Of a stretch of DNA of 64,000 nucleotides, positions 48,627 to 57,459 are shown one piece after another (position 1 is the first letter of the stretch; the number at the start of each line of letters is the position of its first letter). Under the pieces are notes generated by a model that saw nothing but the letters and a program-made list of their open reading frames with translations, ran no database searches and was not told the origin of the DNA. The stretch covers positions 62,001-126,000 of the forward strand of contig WNNJ02002942.1 of NCBI GenBank assembly GCA_012934845.2. The letters are read 5' to 3'. The position numbers were made by a program, and so were the translations under genes. Source of the DNA: Pomphorhynchus laevis. Its lineage: Eukaryota > Acanthocephala > Palaeacanthocephala > Echinorhynchida > Pomphorhynchidae.

Positions 48627-49965
48627 TCAAGCGGATAAATTGTTAAAATGGGATCGGATTTGTCGTTTGAAGCACTGCAGGGAAGTTGATTGGCGTATAT
48701 GAATGGGCAGATGATTCCACGATAGAGGAGCAGCCACCAGGAAGGAGCGGAGTCCAAAGGAGGTAGAGTAGTTTGGGACATGTAAAAGAAGGAAATTACA
48801 GGAACGCAAGGAACAGTAAAAAGGACGAGAATTATTAAGAAAAGGAAGGTTGAAAAATAAATGGGTATGACAAGTTACAAGGCGGAAAGCAACGATAAGA
48901 AGACGAATTTGAAAACGACAATAAATTGTAGGCAAATCGAGAGAAGCAAGATGGTAGGATGTATGATCAAAACGACGAAGACGGAGGAGAATTCGGACAG
49001 CTGTGTTGACGATGCGTTGTAGGGGAAGAAGAGTGGATTTAGGTGAGTTGGAAAATATACTAAGACAATAATCGAGTCTAGAAAAAAGGAGAGATGATAT
49101 GATAGTCATACAAGAAGGGAAATCGATCAATCTACGAACTTGACGGAGGTTGCGGAGTATCAAGGTAGATGAGCGTACTTTATCTCTAACGAAAGGTTTA
49201 AGTGAAAGTCGGTTGTCAAAATGGAAGCCTAGGAAAACGAGATTATCAACGATAGGAAGAATTGTAGAATTTAATGATACGGAGGGAGGTTCGAAGCCGA
49301 GGCGTTGAGGTAGGATCCACATAATTTTGGATTTATCAGGATTCAGAGAAAGGCGAAGGGAAGAAAGATGATTGGAAATTGAGACAAGACAGTCCGAAGC
49401 GGAAACACTAAGATCGTGAATACGATAAACAGGTGCATGAGCATAGATGAGAATGTCATCAGCATATTGCATAACATGGAAGTTAAATTTAGGAAGAAAT
49501 CGAAGACAAATCACCAAGAAGAAGAGAGAAAAGTATAGGGCCTAATACGGAGCCTTGTGGAACACCGGACGGAATGGACGAAGGATGAGAGAGAAGAGTT
49601 AGAATATACGCGAAATGTACGGTTTGATAGATATGAAGAAAACCATGATACAGTGAGTAAAGAGAAGCCATAATCATGACGAAGGCGATGGAGAAGAATC
49701 GAGTGATCGACGATGTCAAAAGCAGACGATAGATCAAGAGAAACTATGACACTACATAATTTATGATCGCGCGATATGAGTAAGTCGTTATAAACTTTAA
49801 GACAGGCAATTTCGGTAGAGTAATTAGAGCGAAAAGCGGCTTGGAAGGGAGGAAATAAGTTAGAGGAATAGAGATATGTATTAACTTGCTTAAGAACGAG
49901 ACGCTCAAGGAGTTTAGAGAGGGTTGGGAGAAGTGAAATAGGACGGTACGGAGTCGAGAGATTGC
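48627..49965 (-). pseudogene. LINE K ORF2, reverse transcriptase part
   Basis: Reverse transcriptase of the CR1/L2 group in at least three frames, with frame changes near 49965, 49590 and 49505. It reads YRPISLLPTLSKLLERLVLK, motif A SLDLSSAFDIVDHSILL, motif B SGVPQGSVLGPILFSLLLG and motif C MQYADDILIYAHA. The long frame 48627-49517 then gives the thumb and connection (SLRLSLNPDKSKIMWILPQR, NLVFLGFHFDNRLSL) and the typical CR1 C-terminus (VAAPLSWNHLPIHIRQST, SLQCFKRQIRSHF). Catalytic residues are present, but the frameshifts prevent one continuous product. Confidence 0.88.
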
Positions 49966-51521
49966 TTTTTGATGAGAGGACGAACAGTGGCGCATTTCCA
50001 GATGGAAGGAAATGTACAGCTACGGATGGACGAGTTGAACAATGTGGTTAGGAAGGGTAAGATAAAGGAGCAGATATTTTTAAGCAAGTGAGTGGGAATT
50101 GGGTCAGAAGGAGAGGTTTTATTAGGTAATGACAGCAGAACCGAAGAAACTTCATCAGACGAAACGGGAAGAAGGTGGAATAGTTCTGGGAGGAAAGTAT
50201 TTAAAGAGAAGAGTGGGTACAAGGGAGCTATGGGTAGTAGGGAAAGTAAATTAGATAGTTTAGTTTGTAGATAAGAAGAAAATTCATCAGGATTCATATT
50301 ACAAGGGGTAGATGATCGTGAAAGAATTGAGTTTAAGATTTTCCAATGAGATTTAGAGTTGGAAGATGACTCGAGTTGATTTCGCCAAAAGAGAGTACGT
50401 TCAGTACGTATAAGAATGAGATGTGAACGGCGTTGAGAAAAGTAGGAATCACGAAGATTTGGAGGGAGTGAGTTGGGTGAACGTTTAAGAAAGCGTTTAT
50501 ACATACGAAAAGTGTGACGGAGTCGACGCTTAGAAAGACTACAGTCAGAATCGAACCAGGGAGCATGGCGCAAGCGCTGGGAACGTCGAAGTCGACTAGG
50601 CAGAAGGTTATTGAGGATCGACGTAAGTTCAGAATGAAACAGAATGCAGAGATCATCGGGAGAGAGATAGTTAAGAGGAAGTGAAAAAAGTGAAGAATTG
50701 AGTAAGGCTGTGCAGAGAACAGGGATATCGAGAAGCTTCCAAGGTCGACTTGGTGTAGATAAAGGTAAAGGCGGAGAAGGAGGATGGGGACGAGTAAGAG
50801 TAAGAGTGACAAGGAAATGATCGGACAAACCAGGATCAGTAATTGACAAGGAGGTATAGTCATTGAAGCAGTTAGGAACAGCAATGATGTCGAGAGCACC
50901 GCCGAGAATATGAGTTGGGCTTGTTGAAAGTAATTTATAGTTAAAATCAGAAAAAAGATTAGTTAAAGTGATAGAGTCAGAGTCAGACGGGCGATCAAGA
51001 CGAATGTTAAAGTCACCGAGAACAAAAGAAGGAGTATAAGACAATGAACAGTGAGACATTAGATCTGCAAGGTCGTTAAAGAAGATACGTGATGGGGCAA
51101 CTGAACCTGGACGGTATACAATCACAAGTTCCAGAGGGAAAGGCGTTGATAATCTGCATATGAGTAATTCGAACGAAGTGTAACGGATGTTAACGTTGAT
51201 TTTACGTAAAGACATTAGGTGACGAGCAATGGCAACAATACTGCCATGGTTAGACGCAGTAGATGTATGAGATGTAATTTGACGAGCTGATTCAACTAGA
51301 GAACAACCAGAGCGACATAGACGACGAATAGCAAGATCGTCGGAGTCAGAGTGCCAGGATTCGGTAATGCAGATAATATCGATAGATAATTGATCGAAGA
51401 TATCGAGAAGCATATCAGCTTTATGAAGAATGGAGCGAGTATTGAATAGACTAAGACGAAAAGTATGCTTAGGAGCGAGATCGACTAGCGAAGAAGACAA
51501 GGGGGAGAGATGGTACGCCAT
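49914..51521 (-). CDS. LINE K ORF2, endonuclease part (open 535 codons)
   Basis: Apurinic-type endonuclease at the N-terminus of ORF2, which nicks DNA to prime reverse transcription. Motifs: LFNTRSILHKAD (Asn), IICITESWHSDSDD (Glu), FVLGDFNIRLDRPSD (Asp/Asn), TSPTHILGGALDIIAV and DPGLSDHFLVTLTL (Ser-Asp-His). The linker contains RLRHAPWFDSDCSLSKRRLR, and the reverse transcriptase begins with SPSDPIPTHLLKNI. The frame stays open to the first frame change near 49965. All endonuclease motifs are intact, so this copy inserted fairly recently compared with the other K pieces. Confidence 0.85.
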   Translation of the reverse strand: MAYHLSPLSSSLVDLAPKHTFRLSLFNTRSILHKADMLLDIFDQLSIDIICITESWHSDSDDLAIRRLCRSGCSLVESARQITSHTSTASNHGSIVAIARHLMSLRKINVNIRYTSFELLICRLSTPFPLELVIVYRPGSVAPSRIFFNDLADLMSHCSLSYTPSFVLGDFNIRLDRPSDSDSITLTNLFSDFNYKLLSTSPTHILGGALDIIAVPNCFNDYTSLSITDPGLSDHFLVTLTLTRPHPPSPPLPLSTPSRPWKLLDIPVLCTALLNSSLFSLPLNYLSPDDLCILFHSELTSILNNLLPSRLRRSQRLRHAPWFDSDCSLSKRRLRHTFRMYKRFLKRSPNSLPPNLRDSYFSQRRSHLILIRTERTLFWRNQLESSSNSKSHWKILNSILSRSSTPCNMNPDEFSSYLQTKLSNLLSLLPIAPLYPLFSLNTFLPELFHLLPVSSDEVSSVLLSLPNKTSPSDPIPTHLLKNICSFILPFLTTLFNSSIRSCTFPSIWKCATVRPLIKKQSLDSVPSYFTSPNPL

Positions 51522-51659
51522 CGAATTTTTGGCCTTGTGTGAAGAACGTGAAAATTTCCGTTGATTTTACGTATAGATAAGGATGACTCGCCGTTTGTTT
51601 CACGTCGATGTTTTTCAATGCGAGCTAAATTGAGCTGGGCAATATCAGAAGGGGAGCGG

Positions 51660-52892
51660 TCAGGAAAGATACGGCAAGTAGAGGAAGTGGTATAAGTTTA
51701 AAAGTTGGGAGAGTACTGAAGATGCATGTGAACTATGTCGGAAAACGATTTTTAAGAGTGGAGGACTGAGATGATTGGATTTAGTGGATTTGTTTAAACG
51801 AATAAAGGATACAGGAGCGATATTATTGAAGAGTGATGGGTTATCATCAGGTAGAATGGTTGCTAGGATAGACCTGAAAGCAGATACATCATCATCGAGG
51901 CGAGATTGTGGAGAAGCAGATTCGGAAAGCTTTAAGTTTGATATGATTATACAGCGATCGCGCGAAGGAAAACGATTTCGTGGAAGTGGTGGACGGACAG
52001 AGCTGGTAGGAGTCGAGGTAGATGAGCAGATATAAGTGGAAATGACAGGGGTGCTTGATAAAGAATTAATATTGGTTGGAGCAAGTGTGACAGGAGCGGG
52101 GTGTTGAATCGGTTGATCAGAGATGTGACTGGATATGATTTTAAATGAAGGATGTAAATTATTTGGAAGTGTTACGTGGGAGGTAGAGTAAGGAGAATTA
52201 AAATAGGTTGGGGCATGAGTGACAGGAATGGAGTGTTGAATCAGTTGATCGGAAATGTTACTGGAAATGATTTTGATGGAAGGGTGTAAATTATTGAGAG
52301 ATGATACAGGAGAGGTCGAATAAGGAGTACGTGAGGAGAATAAAGAAGTTTGAGATTTATTTAGATTGATGGAGGAATAGGAAAGAGGAGGTACGAGATG
52401 ATAAGCTTTACTGTTAGCATTGTTAGAATGAGAAAGATTAATGGAAGTTTGGTACGTAGTTGAACGAGGAGTGTGTGAGAGAGTAGGTTCAATAATGGGA
52501 TTATATGATGCGAAGTCAGGTGTTGATGCGTGGGAAACATCTAAAACAGCATTGGTCTGAGTGGACGTGTGTGATACAGGAGTAGATGAGCAGGATAACT
52601 GTAGTAGTCGTACTGATGTACAAAAACCGCAAGTGAAATGTTTACGTTTATACACCGAGTGGTCGGATATTTTCACACGAACAAGTGTCCATACATCGCA
52701 ATCTTTGGAATCGCATCCAACTTCAAAGTTGGTATAACCATCATTGAATTCCGATGTGGAAGATTCTTGATCAGGAACAGGGATCTGAGATCGCGCTTTT
52801 TTAGGCATGACCTTTTGTCGATAGATTGAGCTCAATCCGCGAGCGTAGCGAGCGGAACTGACAGGAATAATTGTATGTTTATTAGAAACCAA
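51660..52892 (-). CDS. LINE K ORF1, putative RNA-binding protein
   Basis: Open 410 codons. A more likely start than the first Met is the internal MPKKARSQIPVPDQ (residue 29, about 52808). Near residues 55-95 a Cys/His pattern (GCDSKDCDVW, then KRKHFTCGFC) recalls the PHD-like finger of CR1 ORF1 proteins. A long Ser/Thr/Pro-rich, internally repetitive middle follows (NNLHPS-KIISS and ISDQ-IQH occur twice each). The C-terminal part has DRCIIISNLKLSESASPQ and LLKIVFRHSSHASSV, shared with 1026-1472 and 2265-2966. Role inferred from position and family: binding of LINE RNA. Confidence 0.75.
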   Translation of the reverse strand: MVSNKHTIIPVSSARYARGLSSIYRQKVMPKKARSQIPVPDQESSTSEFNDGYTNFEVGCDSKDCDVWTLVRVKISDHSVYKRKHFTCGFCTSVRLLQLSCSSTPVSHTSTQTNAVLDVSHASTPDFASYNPIIEPTLSHTPRSTTYQTSINLSHSNNANSKAYHLVPPLSYSSINLNKSQTSLFSSRTPYSTSPVSSLNNLHPSIKIISSNISDQLIQHSIPVTHAPTYFNSPYSTSHVTLPNNLHPSFKIISSHISDQPIQHPAPVTLAPTNINSLSSTPVISTYICSSTSTPTSSVRPPLPRNRFPSRDRCIIISNLKLSESASPQSRLDDDVSAFRSILATILPDDNPSLFNNIAPVSFIRLNKSTKSNHLSPPLLKIVFRHSSHASSVLSQLLNLYHFLYLPYLS

Positions 52893-53052
52893 ATTTTTTT
52901 AAGGTGCATCCGAACTTGTACAAACGCAGACAGTGGGATTCCATAACCGTGATACAAATTTTGAAGCGCTTGCTGCATCTACGGGGGACGCAAAAATGGC
53001 TGTAGAACTTATTGAAGAATCTTGACTTTTATTGTAATTTTGATTTACTTTT

Positions 53053-53082
53053 ATTTTTAGAAGACACGAAAAGGATAAATTT
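53053..53082 (+). repeat. Right copy of the perfect 30-bp direct repeat
   Basis: Partner of 44933-44962, 28 nt after the ubiquilin stop codon. Confidence 0.85.
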
Positions 53083-53384
53083 AAGGATAAAATTGTCTCA
53101 ATAAAAGCCTTAAATATTTTGATAAATCAAAATTATCTAAACACATTTTAAACAAAATGTGTTTTGAGCCCAATTTTAGCTGACTTTTTAAGCTTTACAT
53201 AATATGAATTTGTTAATAGATGATAATAAATCTAAACTATTTAAATATAAATAATATGCGTGTCGATATATTGATGGTATCTGTGTATTGACTCTAATAA
53301 TTTTTTAATCAATAAGTAAACTTATTTTCAATGTAGCCTCATTCTTAATAAAACCAATATAGATGATAAAGAAGGTAAATATTT

Positions 53385-54050
53385 CGATATGAGCATTAAA
53401 TTAACATTAACTAAAACTACCATAAATATATACCCTAAAGATGACATATTTAAATTTACAAGAAACATATTTTTGCATGAGTATTCACGCATACAATAAA
53501 TTATTAAATATAATACATTAAATAATGAAATTTTAAGAATTGCAACAATTTGTAACGATATTGGTTTTCTTCAATATCATTTAAATAATTTAATAGATGC
53601 ATATTTTAAAATAGGTTACTTGCCCCTAGCTGCAATGTTGGTTAGAGTAAGAGAAGCCGAAACTTGATAACATAGCAGTTTTTAATAATATTAGCTTTCT
53701 TTAAAATAATTAAAATACTTTAATAGACACATATTTTAAACAAGGTTTTCAAAAATAAAAAAAAATATATAAATCAACACAATATTCTTAAAAATAAATT
53801 TTTATTCTTAAGCGGCAAAATTTAAGAATTGATATTAAATAGTATAGTTTGTATAGGAATAAGATAATGATAATCAAATTTTACCAGAGGAAATACGTCA
53901 TCAGCAAGTATTCGGCCACTGCTGATATATTGGTTAGAGGAACAGGGTCGAAACCTGAAACCGTAGCATTTTCACCTGATGACCTCTAATCTTTATTATG
54001 ATACATCTTATATTAATTATTAATCAATTAAATTTTAACTTGATAAAAAA
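53385..54050 (+). repeat. Repeat R, copy 4
   Basis: 53390-53620 closely matches 54160-54400. The structured end at 53921-53990 shows TTAGAGG (53934-53940) and CCTCTAA (53983-53989) as a perfect 7-bp pairing around GTCGAAACCTG and CACCTGATGA. Confidence 0.65.
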
Positions 54051-54159
54051 TATAAAATTATTAAATTATCTATAATAATTTTTTAATCAATAAGTGAACT
54101 TATTTTCAAGGTAGCCTCATTCTTAACAAAACCAATATTAATGATAAAGAAGGTGTATA

Positions 54160-55260
54160 TCTAGATATGAACATTAAATTAACATTAACTAAAACTACTA
54201 TTAATTTATATCGTAAAGATGACATATTTAAATTTACAAGAAACATATTTTTGCATGAGCATTCATGCATACCATATAATATAAAATATAATACATTAAA
54301 TAATGAAATTTTAAGAATTGCAACAATATGTAATAATATTGGCTTTCTTCAAAATCATTTAAATAATTTAATAGATACATATTTTAAACAAGGTTTAAAA
54401 TACGACCAAACACAAAATAAATAATTTACTATGTATCAAAATAACGATTAGAGGTCATCAGGATGAACTGTTATGCTATCAGGTTGCTGTCCCTATTCCT
54501 CGACCAAATACAAAAGCGGGGCCAAGCATGTTAATGACGTATTTCCTCTGATGAAATTTGATTATCTAGTATTATATTCCAACTTATTATCCATAATTTC
54601 ACAATTTTTATAGATTTGTATAGAACTTAAAAGTTATCTATAACTTTGGGTGCTCGAGCAATGCATCAGGTTACTTTGCACTGTAATCTGGTATCGAGTT
54701 CATCGTACTAATCAGTCAAAACGACATCTCGAGCATATTTTTCGCATTTTAGATATGTTAATGTTTAATATGTTAATTTAGACAGTCTGATATTTATGGC
54801 AATCTACTTATATCTAATAAATTCCATATTAAAATTTCCGATATTTATTTTTGATTGATATCATATCAGTTTAACGAGTCTACGTATTTTATACTATATA
54901 TCAATTAAAAAATAATACTATATAAATCAGAAAATTAAATGATAAATAATTAAATTATAATAAATAGTAATTAATAAATAATTATTTATTAATTAATAAT
55001 AAATTTTATTTAATTTATATCTAATAAGTAAGAATTAAAAATTAAAAATTGAAATTTTAATAACAATTAATATTTATAAATTGACTAATAAATAACAGAT
55101 GATGTATTAGAGTAAACATTAGAGGTCATCATTTTCTGTTCCTATTCCTCGACCAAGCATAGAAGCGGGGCCAAATTACTGCTAAGGATGTATTTCTCTG
55201 ATTAAATTTGATTATATAGTATCCTATTCTAATACAAAGTATATTATTTATTATCCATTC
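54160..55260 (+). mobile_element. Repeat R, copy 5, with a Penelope-like coding remnant
   Basis: The frame 54167-54424 reads RNIFLHEHSCIPYNIKYNTL, NNEILRIATICNNIGFLQNH and LNNLIDTYFKQGLKYDQ. This layout resembles the segment after the catalytic palm in Penelope-like reverse transcriptases. The assignment is by pattern memory only. 54448-54515 holds an inverted structured end, 54640-54740 the CTCGAG-flanked box, and 54850-55170 matches 42480-42780. Confidence 0.5.
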
Positions 55261-55680
55261 ATTAACATTTTTCGCTACGTATTTGTATTTAATGTATCTA
55301 CGTATTTTAGAAAATTTTACTACAATATCATAAAACGCATTAACAGGCAAGAATGAGGTTCCTATTTATTTAAAATTATGTAAAAACGTTGACTAATTAA
55401 AGCAAAGTTATTGGATAGTTTGAAATTGTTGCAATTACCTTTTTCCAACAGCAATCATAAAGTAGGCAGCCGAGCACGTCAAAGTGCTTATGAAAGACAG
55501 AACAACCAAAGCATTTTGACAAAAAAGTAAAGGCACGACGGCAGATCTACGACAAATTACGCCGTTGATTTAAGTGAACCAGAATTAAACTTTAGAACTT
55601 ACATAGCATACAAAACCGACCGAATCCATGCTGGCCTTCGTTCAACATAGTTAGCTAATGATCGAGTAGACGAAGCGAAA
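55261..55680. other. Spacer, nothing recognised
   Basis: AT-rich to mixed sequence without a supported feature. Confidence 0.45.
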
Positions 55681-56407
55681 GGATGGTCCGGAAAGCACAT
55701 GGTTAGTTTAAAGAGGTAACGCCCATGCTACCACGTAAGCAAATTCTCGGAGATGCCTTCTTGATATATCACAAGGCAGCCGAAACGACTGATGGTAGTT
55801 CACCCTACGGATGAGTGCTGCCGGCTACCATAAGCTCGTCTAGGAGTGATAAGGAAATCTGCTCAACTTGTAATCGAACTCCGGTTTTTGGCAACATCTA
55901 CAATTATAAAACTGAAGCTTATTAGCTCCCGGAGCACAGTTTAACACAATCGGATTTAAAATTATAAAAATGTATCGTTCAAAGGATCCTGTGAGAAAGC
56001 AAGGTACGACAGCAAGTAAAATTCCTGCTGAATACAATTAGGATGGTCCGAAAAGCACATGTTTAGTTTAAAGAGGCTAGGCCTATGCTACCACGTTAGC
56101 AAATTATCGGAAATGCCTATTTAATATATCACAAGGCAGCCGAAACGACTGATGGTAGTTCACCCTACGGATGAGTGCTGCCGGCTACCATAAGCTCGTC
56201 TAGGAGTGATAATGAAGTATGCACTACTTGTAATCGAACTCCGTGTTTTGGCAACATTTACAATTATAAAACTGAAGCTTATTAGCTCCCGGAGCACAGT
56301 TTAACACAACCGGATTTAAAATTATAAAAATGTATCGTTCAAGGGATCCTGTGAGAAAGCAAGATACGACAGCAAGTAAAATTCCTGCTGAATACAATTA
56401 GGATGGT
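55681..56407 (+). repeat. Tandem dimer of a 360-bp structured repeat
   Basis: The word GGATGGTCCG starts units at exactly 55681, 56041 and 56401, giving a 360-bp period and two complete units. Each holds GGCAGCCGAAACGACTGATG followed by CTACGGATGAGTGCTGCC: GGCAGC and GCTGCC pair around hammerhead-like boxes (CTGATGA here mutated to CGGATGA). The inverted relative at 36838-37240 keeps CTGATGA. Confidence 0.85.
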
Positions 56408-56438
56408 CCGAAAAGCACATGGTTAGTGTGCTTTTCGG
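56408..56438. repeat. 12-bp perfect fold-back ending the 360-bp tandem
   Basis: CCGAAAAGCACA, loop TGGTTAG, TGTGCTTTTCGG. The third unit turns back on itself within its first 20 bases. Confidence 0.9.
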
Positions 56439-56454
56439 AAATTAGGAACGGTGA

Positions 56455-56508
56455 CTCTCATCAGTAGCTTGTACTCCAGTTGTGGGGAGTACAAGCTACT
56501 GATGAGAG
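56455..56508. repeat. 23-bp perfect fold-back
   Basis: Arms 56455-56477 and 56486-56508 are perfect reverse complements with an 8-nt loop (AGTTGTGG). The right arm is the start of the 369-bp repeat and contains GCTACTGATGAGAG, so the array begins with a short inverted piece of itself. Confidence 0.92.
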
Positions 56509-56985
56509 CCAACTAGCTCGAAACGGTGACTTTGTCATTTGCGACAATTTCACTGTTGAATTTATTTCGTGGTGCTGACGCCCTGATATCAAATGATTCC
56601 ACGAACAATAGTATTTCCATTTGAGGAAATTTATTGATAGTCATGCATAGCAGCAGTGCATCGTAGTGCTACATTGTACTATCCAGTAGCCAACTGGTGT
56701 GTATCTTTGTAGCACAACGCGCTTGGTTCTCCAGCGCTTAATGCAGACGGATAAATATTTGCAGTTGCAAACCCCAGTCTTTGCAAGGGAACAAGGAGCC
56801 TTTGTTGTTTCAAATCACCGTATAGCTTTTCTCCCAACTTCAATCCAGTTGTGGGGAGTACAAGCTACTGATGAGAGCCAACTAGCTCGAAACGGTGACT
56901 TTGTCATTTGCGACAATTTCACTGTTGAATTTATTTCGTGGTGCTGACGCCCTGATATCAAATGATTCCACGAACAATAGATTTA
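56476..56985 (+). repeat. 369-bp tandem repeat with hammerhead-like core
   Basis: CCAGTTGTGGGGAGTACAAG at 56476 recurs at 56845; about 135 bp are repeated, a 369-bp period with one full and one partial unit. Core: CTGATGA, then GAGC-CAACTA-GCTC (a perfect 4-bp stem II), then GAAAC, in the canonical order of a type I hammerhead. Stem I is not evident. Confidence 0.75.
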
Positions 56986-56999
56986 AGTACGTACGTAGG

Positions 57000-57450
57000 G
57001 ATAGGGTTGGCAGTCGAAGAGGTGTTGGGCATAGATGGAGGAGAACCTTAGAGACTTCGCTAGAAGAAACAGGAATAAAATGGAATAGCTTAGGAAGAAA
57101 TTTACATGATGAGCAAGAGGAGGATTGATGATGTACATGGATAGAGAAAATGATTGTAGTGATTTATAACTGAAAATATGAGAACTCGTTGGGATCGATG
57201 AAGTGAACATTAGAAGTGCGAGTAAGAATAGAATTAAAGGTTCTTCGAGTATCCTTTTATCATACAATGATGCAATCTTGTTTCGCCAAAACAATTACAT
57301 TTATCAAGTATAAGAGATTGATTGGAGCGTCCAAGATTTAAGTAATGATCACGATGACTAGGGATAGAAGTGTGACCACGTATGAGAAAGCGAAGAATCT
57401 AAACGAATGACTAGAATGCGCTTAAAAATTTCACAGTCAGTCGAACCAGG
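57000..57450 (-). mobile_element. LINE K fragment (linker between endonuclease and reverse transcriptase)
   Basis: Minus-strand similarity to 50140-50560 of the full K copy, including the TTGTTTCGCCAAAA stretch and the GTCGAACCAGGG word. Decayed. Confidence 0.55.
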
Positions 57451-57459
57451 GGGCACACG

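Larger units (their letters stand above)
48550..52905 (-). mobile_element. LINE K, nearly full length (CR1/L2-like)
   Basis: Minus-strand non-LTR retrotransposon inserted in the ubiquilin copy. It has ORF1 (51660-52892), an intergenic gap of about 140 bp, ORF2 with endonuclease (49914-51521) and reverse transcriptase (48627-49965), and a 3' UTR ending near 48555. The 3' UTR recurs at 17960, 45560 and 61335. No clear target-site duplication was found. It is the reference copy for the K fragments in this window. Confidence 0.85.
47200..53025 (+). pseudogene. UBQLN: Ubiquilin copy, intronless, broken and split by a LINE
   Basis: Ubiquilins carry an N-terminal ubiquitin-like domain, STI1 repeats and a C-terminal UBA domain, and shuttle clients to the proteasome. 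Here a linker leads to LLFGN, NFNEIQQNIFATIQTNPHAI, QNLLSN and ELMSNPALLSS (STI1; 47330-47490), then [20 protein letters not shown] and [20 protein letters not shown] (47606-47740), the ubiquilin hallmark. Later parts read MNPQQLLVIAAENPRMLIDM and QQHQRTNQQPNQTQEQLYK. After a 4.35-kb LINE K insertion (48550-52905) the UBA domain follows at 52918-53025: VGFHNRDTNFEALAASTGDA, ending in TGA. The ubiquitin-like domain is missing. Damage includes a CAA-to-TAA stop at 47501 and frameshifts near 47555 and 47610. No introns are seen, so it is probably a retrocopy. Confidence 0.85.

Noticed and set aside
50092-50274. Plus-strand frames opposite LINE K ORF2
   Set aside because: Antisense shadows; the minus strand carries all endonuclease motifs.
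53930-53995. A functional tRNA gene on the minus strand
   Set aside because: The D arm and a proper anticodon arm are missing and other copies lose the T-arm pairing; it is a repeat end, not a tRNA gene.
56476-56610. Fully active type I hammerhead ribozyme
   Set aside because: The CTGATGA, a 4-bp stem II, GAAAC and a GTC are in the right order, but the strands that should form stem I do not pair, so only a hammerhead-like core is claimed.
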